The position numbers and the translations under genes were made by a program. Shown in pieces: positions 36,701 to 48,700 of a DNA stretch of 64,000 nt. The stretch lies in NCBI GenBank assembly GCA_013396655.1, contig WBMV01006647.1:3381400-3445399 (forward strand), in the 5' to 3' direction. The notes under the pieces are model-generated. The model did no database searches and was not told where the DNA came from. It saw only the letters and a list, made by a program, of their open reading frames with translations. How positions within the stretch are numbered: position 1 is the first letter of the stretch; each line of letters starts with the position of its first letter. Source of the DNA: Campylorhamphus procurvoides (taxonomy: Eukaryota; Chordata; Aves; Passeriformes; Dendrocolaptidae).

Positions 36701-39700
36701 ATTATTTGTCTTTGCTAATTACCTTATAATGTGTGCCTGAGGGCCTGACACACTTTGTTATGATCCAAACAGGTGACTGACTCTTTTACCTCCTCTTTTA
36801 CAGAAGATTTAAACAATCCATTTTCTATGGGACAGTACAATAGCATTCAATGAAAATTAAACCAAGAGGTCCCCAAAACCCCTCCACATAAAAAGCCCAA
36901 ACTTTTAACACCACATAAATACTCTCTATGTGGGTTTAGAGTTTCCCTTCAGGATGAACTTCTCACAACTACCTCGAGGTGGTACCACGAACACACCAAA
37001 CTCCTTCCTGGGTCCTGGAATGCATTTAAGATCCAGGAGCTAATTGATTAGATTTTGCAGTGTTAATTTCCTCCCCAGACTCTGCAATTACCTGTGTGCA
37101 GTAGGAGAATGGCTTTCTGCAGGCCGGGCTGCAGTGCCGAACTTCGGCCGGTTTCGTCCGAAGAGGACACCCTCCTGGAAAAGAAAACACTGAGTGCCTT
37201 CAAGGGCATCTCTTTTCACTTGGATCACCACAGTGTGGGAACTGCTTGCTTGCTTATTTTATATAGTTAAATACTAGTCTATTAAGCACATTAGCATAAT
37301 ATCTGTAGGCATCGTATTAATTAATTTGCCTTAATGAGGCAGGGAATTATTATCATACCCATCTTGTTAATGGAGAACAGGGATATACAGATTTAAGCAA
37401 TTTGCCACTGGCCACATAGGAAGTTAGGGGCAGAATGGGGAATTAGATGCAGATCTTCTGTGTCCTCATTAATGTCTTATCTATACAAGAAGACATAATC
37501 CACAGAACGCCTTTGCCCATCCTCACTCGGAGAAGCCTGTGCTTCGATAGGAATAAAAACATGTTAATGAGTTCTTAAATACTTGGCATCCTTTGCACAT
37601 AAGACTTTTGTTATTATCTTAACTAGTCATTATAAATAGAACTAGATAAGAACATCCGCATTTTCATTTCTACTCCCTCCTCATTCACCATGTGCATACT
37701 GAAAGAGATCCCATGGATATCCAAGCCCTACTGCCTTTGCCAATCTCTCACGGAGCTTCAAAGCTCTCATCATGAGTTTCCTTTTTCATCCTGCACAGGC
37801 AGAATGTGTAGGTCACAGTGACAGCAGGAATCTCACAGTCTGAGTGATTTGAGATTCCTGTGTGTTGAAAAGAAGAGGCACAGAAGCTGGGGTCTCTACT
37901 ACACATGCAATGTTCTCTTCTGCTCTCCACAGCTACAGGGAGGTTGCACTGATGGCTGTGCAAGGCAGACCAGGCAGCCCTTTAGGATCTGCACACTCAT
38001 TTCTTCTCATGAGCAGCCCACCAGCAAGGGTAACCAGCCCAAATACTCCCATGTAATACATGTGTGATGTTCATCTGACAGCAAGGGTGGTGAGCTCCCA
38101 TCTGTCTCTCTTACACACAAATCTAAACCGAAATTCTGGAAGAGTGAAAAAGGATGCCCAACTCCCTCTGAGCAACAGATGCAGAAGCAGAAAAGCCTGG
38201 ATGGAGACATTTCATTTATAATTGTGTGAGGCAATCTGGGGATGTACCTGTGACGTTCATCCCATCTGAGCGCTGACACCACACTGTGCGGACGTTGTCT
38301 TGCCAAAGGCTGGTTTTCCACAGGTAGTCATAACACTTCCCTCCTGCAACATCAATACCAGTTAGTCTTCACCTTGCAACAAATGCAGAATAAACTCTTG
38401 AAAGGGAGAAGGCAGTGCTGTGGCCAAGCTACCTGAGCAGGGCCGTGTCTCCATCTCCTGCCCCGAGCAGCCCTCCTGGTTCTCCGGAGACTGAACGATG
38501 AACGCCCGGGATCGAGACTGGCGCCCCATTGTCTCAAAGCTCCTGCCATTGATGCAGGTGAGCTCACAGGAGCTCCACTCTGACCACTCCGTGAGGTGAC
38601 AGTCACCTGCACGTTGAAAGAATAAATCAGAGGTTTGCCAAAAGAATCAGCCTTGAGGGACAAGGACAACCTAAGCACACAACAGCTTTAACAGTGAAAT
38701 ATCTCAGATATTTCAGAAGTGAAATATCTCAGATACCCAGTGGTACACAATATTCGGATTTTCTGCTTCACAGGGAATCTCATTTTCTCAAAAAACAAAG
38801 GAAATCTTTTCAGGTGGTGCAGAAACAGCAGACTGAGCATTTAACTGATTTGCTGAAGCACAAAGTCTTCCTACAACAGCTGACAGCACTCAGAGCTGTG
38901 GGAGCACGTCCACCTCAGACAGCCATCACAGGCAGAAAGGCACCGTGACTTCCCAAAGACTTTACCTGGGCAAGGCACAGAGCAGGGTAACTGCAGCACA
39001 GTCTCTTTCGAGGGCAGCTCACCACACAGTGCATCTTCTACTGGTCTGGATGGAGCAGAGACAGCTGCATCATGCACTACACACGTGAGGTTGCGCACCT
39101 GCAATCCGTCTCCACACTGCCCGCCCTACAAAATGATAAAAGGGAACAGAGGCATCACTGACATTATCAGGTGACAGAAGAAACACCTTTGATTCCACTT
39201 AAAAGGTCTTCAAAGATACAAAATTGGTCTTTGGACTGCAGTAGTATCCCCTGAAATAGTTAGGAGAATCTCTGTATGTGCCAATGCAGGAGCTCAGAGG
39301 CAGGAGCAGAGACAGACAGAAAAATCTGGGAAATGCAAGCAAAGCTGGGGAAGAGGTGGGTGTTATGAAGGATTAATACCATCTCTGGGGTCAGCACTTC
39401 ATGCCTTTTACTTGAGCCAGTGAATTTACTGATTCCTAATTAGTGCCAAGTTACCTGAACACAGAAATTTCTGGCTTCTCTAAAGAAGCCAAGAGCAGAA
39501 CCTGCCCATAAGGAAGGGACATTTCCTTTATCCTTCTTTGATGATACAGCCCAGGAAGAGCAATTATGTGGTTTAAACCTTGCAAGAGCAGAAATCGTCC
39601 AGCACAGTTAACTGGGCTGCCAGGGTTACTGTGTCATGTTCTAAAGGGAGCGACCAGGTCTGGAGCAGACACGAGATCACCAGCTTGTGTCACACACTCT

Positions 39701-42700
39701 ACCAAAACACCAACCCAAGCCAGCCATCACCTGTCAGCACTAAATCCCATCTGAACAAGTAAAGGAGGCTCCATCTGAGCCACTCTGTGCTCATCAGCCC
39801 ACTTCTGAAATACTTAGTCATACACCAAACTACTTGCTGAAGATGACTTCCTTTACTGCAAAATCAATACTGTTGGGCTATTGTTGGTCAAGGGCTGGGG
39901 ACACTGCAAGAGCTGAAGTGCTGAGGCTGTTTCAAGAGGCTGGAATTGTTTCACTCTCATCTGACAAACAGAGCTGCAATGCTGTGGAGGTGGGTGCCCT
40001 CAACGTGTGTGATGCCTTATGAACACATGCCTGAAGCCTTGAGGGAATGGCACTTCACAAAATTCAGTAAACAAAACCCAAGAAGAAGGAAGAAACATTG
40101 ATTTTACATAACCAAGGGATGTGCTTGCTCCTTTGGATTTCTCAGCAGTGGATTCTCTTAAAATAATGGACTTCATCTGCAGAACAGAATGGCTCCTACC
40201 GAGTGCATTCACCCAGCAGCAGGTTTGCTAGCAGGAATCTCAAGAATGATTCTCCTGCACACACCTGGCTGCCTCTCACTCTCTCCATCCTTTCTGTTGC
40301 AGACACACAATCAAATGGAAATAAGAGCATAACTACCTGGACTTAGAGCAGTTGCTAATCAAAAGCATCTTAAAGATTAGTGTACATTTACTATATGCAG
40401 CCAGATTCCAAGATTATAACACCATGTTTCACTTCAGACAGCATGTAACTTACTGTTCTAAATTACTGTTTCACTGCTGAAGCCTCGATTGTGGTCTGAG
40501 ATTAATGGTGTGTGAATAACTCATGCAGCTGTCAGTTGGGTTAGAGTGCTTAGAAATGGCTGGTGGAAACAGAAGATCATGGGAGAAAAATCTTGAGGGA
40601 AATGGGCACTAATCAAACTGCATCATTTCCACTTCAAAGTGGCTCAAAGAGTGACTAAATGACTGCGAAGGACAAAAAAGTTTTCAAAACATACTTACTC
40701 TTCTATAAACAATATAGAAGTATTTATATACATATCAACCTATAAATAGCAATAAGAATACTGAGATATAAATAGGTCAAACCAATAATTTTTTTCAGCA
40801 CAAGTGTCTCTTGTAAAAGTCTACATGCAACACTCTTCATTTCTATATCTGCAATAGTGGAACTACATTCATATTTTCCAGTGCTGAGAATAAAAAATAA
40901 ATATAAACCATGAACTCTCAGACAATCCCAAAGATCAAGGTTTTCTTTTTAACAGTGGCTTCCATTTGCTTGCATTTCTTTCAAGACCTTAATTGAACAT
41001 CCTTAAAAGACAAAATGTCACCCTGCCACTTACAGTAGGAGATCCTTTTTGGTATTTTTGGAAAGGTCTTAAGCAATGCAGGAGCACTGCACTGACTTCC
41101 TTATCATCTTCAAAATTATTCATGTCCCCAAACTTATACATTTGAAGATCTAATTAATAGGTGTGGAAACAGAGGAAGCTCGTGGCAGCAACAGCACACT
41201 GAGGATGCAGGGAATAGCTCCTCATCAGAGGAGAGCTGCCAAGGAAACCACCACACACTCAAAACTCAGGAAAGCAAATCTGTATTGTAAATGCTATTCC
41301 TTGGAAGGTGTGATCCCCTGAGGTTTGCCCAGAACCAGGATTTGCCTCTTGAGTCATGATTTCCTTGCTGGAAATTTGTGAGAATTTGCTTTCCAGAAGG
41401 GATTCCTGCCATCTGGCTGCAAAAATTTCTATGTTGACCCTACAGGGGGGACAGAACCCATCCTGGGTTCCCTAAATACAGCCTGGATATATGTGCCCCT
41501 CCACCAGCACCTGCATGCAGCCTCCACCTCGTGACCTCCTTGCCCCAAGTGGTAAAATAAGCTCAAGTTTTATACCAGGACTGTGTCTGACAGCCAGGTA
41601 CCTTCGGAATTCAGCAACATACTGACTTGATGTTTGGTGAGGCCTAGCTCCTTCGCTTATACCCCTTTCATAGAAAAAATGATCAACAGTATCAACCACT
41701 GATAAAATTCTTTCTTAAGCTAATCAGGGTAAACCACTTCAGCCCTGGGAGGATAATGATTAATGTCCTGTAACCCTTAAAGATTGGGTGTATTGTCCAG
41801 GTCCCAAGTTCTGCATCCCCCTGAACACAGTGGAAATGCCCCATGCCACCAAGAGGTGTGCCTGGGACATGTATAATTCCTTGGAGAGCAACCACTGATT
41901 TCCAAACTGTGACAATCAACAACACAGAACACTTAGCAGGCTCTATTTCTAAACATGCAGACACCTCTAATTATTCACATGAAGTCAATTTAGCATAAAA
42001 TAGTCCTTCTACAACTAGGAAATAGAGTCTCAGTTATCTCATAATACAAGGAAAAATATTTTAGCCTTATAATTAGTTGTCCCATTTCTATTATTACAGG
42101 AAGACACTTTCACCCTATGCATTTTGGTCTTACCATAGGATGCATTTACCTTATTTCACAAAGCATCCTTGAAAACAGGACTTTGAAAGCTGCCTTTAGA
42201 ATGCAGCCTTAAGCTTCTTTTCCAGTAAAGCACAGGAATAAATCACCCAGTATTTATGAACTACATTTAATTCCTAAGCAGCTCATTACAGAGAAGTGAA
42301 CATGAATAGAATGGCTCCTCTCCAAAACAAAGCAAAGCCTAGAGAAACTACTCTGTGGTAATTCAAGGAGGGAAGCAGGCTCTGTCTCCCTGAATGCGGG
42401 GATGGTATCTGGGTTAGGGGAGGCTCTGATTACTTGCTCTGAGCTGAAATTTAGCTGGGTTCTGGATGAGCTCACTCTTAATCTGCACAATGTGTTATTT
42501 ATCTGGAGTAAGCCAGGGCCTTAATTCAGCTTCCCTACTAATTCTTTTATCAGCTGTGTTAGCTGCTGTGGTTGAAGGTCTCTTCCCTGATGTTTAACAG
42601 GATTTGCTTACATTAGCTATCAGCTGATGCTATCATTTTGTTCTATTTATGTTATACATAAATAAATATTGAATGCAGCACATACAAGGACCATATTCAC

Positions 42701-45700
42701 CTCACTAGTTGTGCCGAATTGTTGATTACAGAAAATACAAATATATTTCTGTTTCTCTGATCTTGGACTGTCCAAAGTCTGCCACACTCCAGACTTCACG
42801 TGTGAAACCTGGGAAAATTCTGAGTATCTGTTGTGCCACTCAGATATTCACCCACCACATCTAGAAACCACACAGGTAATTCAAAGCATTGGCAGAGGGC
42901 AGAGCAGAAAACAAGAATTTTGTGTCTTTATGTGCATTACTGGCTTCAGTCTCTTACAGGGTATAATGTGGAGAAGCAGCCACAGATCTGGCACAGGGCC
43001 TGTGCCCTGGGACCAGGCAGGGCACTTTTCTACTGAACCACACTTCTCTCACCTCCATTTCAGCAAAGCCAGATTTAAGCAGCCTGATAAACCTCACTGT
43101 GAAAGATTCACCTCTGCTTAAACTGGCTAATATGTTTTAATATTGGAAATGTGATCTAACAGATAAGGAGAGAAGAAAAAGCACAGAGGGGGGGAAAAAA
43201 GTCAATTCAGGCCTGATTCAAGCTACTGACAGTGAAAAAATGATGGCTCTGGTGCTGAGCAGGAGTGCCAAGTGTAGGGACAGAACATCAGAAATGAATC
43301 CAGACAGTTCAGATCATTAAAAAGATAGCCAAGGTAAGGAGAAAGTAGAAAACAGCCCTTAATAAATAACTCATACTAACGTACTGGAGACCTGGTGAGG
43401 GAATACCTGCTATACAGGTACTTAAAAATGAAAAGAAATTAAAAAGGATTTTAAAAGGCTAAGTTCTTTTGATATTTAGCTTATCTATTTCCTTGTTAGA
43501 GTTATTTTATATAATATAGGTCACCATGACTATGCCCACTCAAACACATTCCCTCCATAAATCCCCTTTAACAGCCCTATAAGCTCGTGGTACGTGAACC
43601 CATATTGCCATCTGTGAAGGGCTGCTGGTGGTTGGAAGATGAGGTGCAGAGATTTACCTCTCCCAAAGTTCCCCTGCTCCCCTATGGATCTTCCCACCCC
43701 TCCAGTGGCCACAGAGACACCTCCAGCAGCCTGCCTTCATCCCGCAATGCCACGAGGGGCTCTGCCCTCGATCCCGGGCACGGGGAGAGCCCCAGGGCAA
43801 GCCGTACCTGGAGTCTGCAGGGAGACCACGGCCCCAGGAGCCAGCTGTAGCAGGGCTTCACCGGGCAGCTCCGGTGCTGGCTCAGCTGCTCCGGGCACGC
43901 TCTGCCCTCGCCCGCTGCCCGCACGACCACCGAGCGCCCACGCACCATCTGGCCTAGGCAGGGGAGAGCACAGCACACAGTGAAGGACACACATGGGGAG
44001 AGAGAAAACACAGGTCTCGTCATTTAGCAGCGTTCCCAGCTCGTCCCCCACCGCTCAGACCTGCTCAAAAAGCATTAATTGGGAGGAGTGTCCGGATAAT
44101 GTGGCTGCGATTGCAAAGTCTAAGCAATGCAGCCACTGATATTTTCAAGCATGCTTTTTAAGAAGCCGTTTTGTGTACACAAATATAGTATTTGTTTATG
44201 CAGCGCATTTAAATACTCGACTAAATCCTGATTATTAAATATGACAAGAAAATAATTCCTATGGCAGCAGCATTTCTACCATTCAATATGTTTCCAGAGA
44301 TTTTTAACAAATGAAATTTTCTTTTTATGAGCAATTATGTGGACCCAATTTGAAAACTGCAAACACTGTAGTGGCTATTACCATCCATAACCACTTCTAC
44401 CATTTCCATTAAAATCCTATTTATTATTGGTGAAAACTTCTTCAGCCACTGAATGGAAAAAGCAATTATGTTACTACTTTTGAACTAATAAAACTGAATA
44501 TATTCATTAAAGTTACAGCAATTCCATTTCCGTCTCCTTTGCTGTCCATTTATGTCCAGGAATGTTTTCACTCAAAATGTTTCAATTAGAATTCTGGCTC
44601 CAATTAAAAAGAAAAGTGGAAAAGAAAAAGCCCTTATACAATGGAATGCAGAAGATTGTGCTGGACATAAAATTTCTGCCTTGTCTTTCAATATGTGTGG
44701 ATTTGAGTTAAAAACAGAAAGGTCTGGGCATTAAGGGCAGGCACAAACAACAAGGCAGAGGTGAGTGGTAATTGCTATTGTGGAGGTGCTCTCCCATTGG
44801 GATCACAGCCTTTCAGCTGTTTCTGTGAGCAGAGGGAAATGGGGGGGGAGCAAACACCCTGCAAAACAAGGAGGCTGCAATATCCAGCTATTTATGCACA
44901 TCCTTTTTAATTAACAATACAGCAGGTGTAAGGCACATCTCTAGTAACTGTCACTGGGACCACCTAAAGAGCAGGGTTTCCAAAAACGTTTTAGCAAATA
45001 AAAATTAAAAGCAGACACACCTGAAAAAGGTCCTGATGGGATACCTTAGCAAGCTCTCTTACCTTTACAATGCTATTCCCTTGCTCTGATCCATTGAATT
45101 CCATTTTGAAACCCATTTAAACCAATTTTAAGACTTCTTCCTTTTCCAATTCTAATCTAGACCTGGGGAGTTTGTAACAGAAGTGATGATAAAAGCTCTT
45201 ATCCACATGACTGTGCATTCAGCCGTCTCAGAATCAGATACATTAGGAGGTTGAAAAAGTCCTGCCAGCTGAGAGGAGAGGAAAGGAAAGAAACTCCTGC
45301 AGTTCACTGGGGAGGCAGAGCAAGGGAAGAGAAACCTCCCAGCCTGCTGTCCATGAACCTCACAGCAGCCCTCTCTAGCTGAATTGGCCAAAATTAGCTG
45401 CTCCTTCCCCTCCAGCCAGAGATCAAATTTGCCAAATTCTTCTTAATGCTGAGGATGGTGAGCAAAGGGAAAGGCTCTCTGGGAACAGTGGGAAGCCCAT
45501 GGATATTCCAGGGACACCCTGGGGCGGGGAGCTCTGCAGCCCTGCCAGGCACCACCACCTTCCCCCACGGAGCCATGGAAAAGGAGGGGTCCTAAGGTTA
45601 AAAGATCCAATTTCCTTAGGAGACACTTGAAAGCCTGAAGCATTCATCAAGCTATTTTAATTAACAAAATAATTTCCTTTCGTACACTCTGTTTAACATG

Positions 45701-48700
45701 TTTCTAGCAAAATGCAAATGGGAAGAGCGTTGAATAGAAAACGCTATTTTCCTTTTAAGAGGAATTAACAGTTTCTCTGTATTTATTTCCATTTTGGCTT
45801 CCTGCAGTTGGTTAACCAAACTATTGAAACTCTCTACAGTCCCAATGGTCGGCTGAGGCTTGACCCATTTAATCTATCACTTTGTTTTTACATTGTGAAT
45901 AAATCACTGAAGAAAGACATTTCTTTGCACAATGACTGCAGAGAGTTTTTTAAAGGTCTGATTTTTCTTTTCCACTCCACAAATACTATCTAGGTGCTCG
46001 ATTACCACTCAAGTAGCAGAAAAATTCCCTGTCTTTTCTTTTTAAATACCTTATCTTTTGCTGCCTATGCAGAACAGAATCTTACTGCATCTGAAATTAA
46101 CTTGCTTCCAACACAAACTCTGGAAGAATCGAAGCAATCCTAGTTGCTTCTTTAATTTCCCAGTGAATTTTTCTTTAATTCCCCAATGAACCAGCCACAT
46201 CTCTGATTCCTCTGCTCTGCACTGTTAAATGATACAAAAATTAAGACAGAAAGTGTGCTGAAAATTGAAAGTCAGTCTTTCTTTATATCCTCAAATTAAT
46301 TTTGAAAGGGGAAAAAAAAGAGGCTGGTCTTGTTAGTACTCGTCACTTAGAATTCTCTCTTACGTCAGCAGCCAGAATTTCATCTCAGAAACGTAAGATC
46401 ATATTGTCAAACCAGAATAGTAAGATTTTTTTTTTACCCCCCAAAAAATTCTTGCCATTCCTTGCACTTTATCCCCACAAAGTGATGTGTCACGGCTGAA
46501 ACCAAGATGATTAAAATTCCTGCTGCAGTTCATCCCAGTCAAAAAGACCCACATGATGTAACCAGTTTGATGAGCATGAGCAGAGCACATGAAACACAGC
46601 TCTGCCAGGGAACTGCGAGATGAGAGCAGGGATCCAGTTACTTAAACAAGCCCTGGAGGTCAGGTTAGGTCCAGTCACAAGCAAGTGGGACAGATGATAA
46701 ACGGGGCTTTTCATCCACTTCCCAATGCCAGTCCCTACAGAAGACACGGGAGCATCCCCAGAGCAGGAAGAGATCTTGGTGGCCCCTCTTGCAGCAACAT
46801 CTCCCAAGACTGTCAGACTGGACCTTGCCAAGCTTGAGTAGCAAGTGAGAAAGTGTCACAAAAAGTTCTTCTTCAGAAGGCAACATGAAAAGTGTTTTCC
46901 CAAATTGGTGATGAATCAGGGAAGAAGGTAACCACCAAATTTTTCGGTTGTGCACATCCTTGTTCCCCCTCATTTCTGTCCCACAGGTCAGTCTGGTGTT
47001 GGGATGCACATCTCCACAACCTGCTGTGGGCTCTTCTGGGCTCTGAGGACTGAGCTAGGCACAGCAACATGTTCAGCCCTGGGTAACTCAGCTAAATCCC
47101 ACAATTTGCCTGGTAAAGTCAGCTTTGTACGTGGCAAAGCACAGAGTTAGGGTTTTACAAATTTAGCGTTCCTGTTAGAGAACTTGGGAGAAATCACATG
47201 GGATTGGAAAACATTTACATGGAAACATTCAGCATCCTCATTTATTTGCCTTAACAAAGGAAATTCAGTCTGCTGGGGATTATCTTTCCCAAACATCCTT
47301 CCCAGTAACTGATTCAGGCCATGGAAGCATCATCCATTAAGGCAGCGCTATACATCTCTTCATAGCAGTACAGCAACTGATAGGAGGAACCCTTATATAT
47401 AACCCAATGTCAGCCTAAAGCCCCAGCCAGCATCCTGGCCAGATGCTGCCCAGAACCACAGCTGCAACAGGCAAGTATCAGTTACACATCTCCACAGGCT
47501 CAGCACAGGCAGGAAAGAGAGATCTACTTCACTCATCATCATTTATAAAAATCAATATATTCGCCTTTGGCTGCTGTGTACCAGAACTGTATTAGATGTC
47601 AGTGCCACATGCACAGCAGCACCACTTCATGTTTAAATGCATTGTTCCCTACAATAAAACCTGTGCAAGAGAAAGGGACCATCCATTAAAATATATTGCA
47701 GCAGACTGTTACTGGAAGAGATGGATGGAATAAAAATGTCAGCAACAACACCAGACTAGAAACACACACAAAAACTCAAATCCAGTGATATTAAATTTTG
47801 ATCCCGATCATATTTAAATTATGTTTCTCTCTGAAGTTCTTTATGGTACTTCTGCAGGCCCTTCGTGCGCTCTCCAAGAAAAGCTAGAAGAGCAAAATAT
47901 TGTTGTGGGTCGATCCAGTAATGGTGTGTTCAACTTGCTGTGAATTATTTCTAAGCATCGAGCATCTAAGTCCTTCATTTCAGATGTACCAAACAGTGGG
48001 CAATTACTGGCAAAGGGAAGGCAGTATGAGTGTTTACTACAGCTAATTCCCACAGCTCATTTAGTGCCATCCTTTGTTTTTTCCTGTCTAATTTGAGGCT
48101 TCACCCTATTCACATAAATGCCTGTGAGAAACTCACGATGATTTCAAAGGTGTTGCTGTCCATGAACCTTCCAGTAGGAAACTCTCTCTGTATTCATCTC
48201 TGAAGCACCACCTGTAGATGAGTGCATAATTAATGTCTTCTCTGTTAAGGCCATCATCAAGTAGCATTTATAACCAACTGGGACTCGGTGAAGAAGCTGA
48301 AATGATGGTGTTTGTGTTGTTGGAACCACACAAAGGCCATGGCCACAGAACTGGTGCCAAGGCCCCTCCATCACAGATGTTTGACATCAGGGTAGCTCCA
48401 CACTTTGGGGCTGCTGCAGCAAAAGTCACATCAGGACTGAGGATGCAGGAAAACAAAACGTGCAGGAATAATTTGGATGCAAAATACTTTTATTTCACTG
48501 ATGCTTCAGCATGAGATTCAGAACACTCTTGAGTCCCTGCAAAGCTATTCAAATGGCAGGGAAGGACTGAGCAAAACTTGGCTTCCTTACGACACAATTT
48601 TTAGGACAGTTTTCCCAACTGCTTCGCTGCTGTAGGTTCACAAAACAGTATCTCCAGCTTTAAAATCCATGTTAAACCACAGGAACAGTAACTGTCTGTA

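Noticed and set aside
43639..44051. Long open frames on both strands around 43.7-44.0 kb
   Set aside because: Only the minus-strand frame that includes the TSP1 exon 43808-43953 is real; the rest is open because of high GC.
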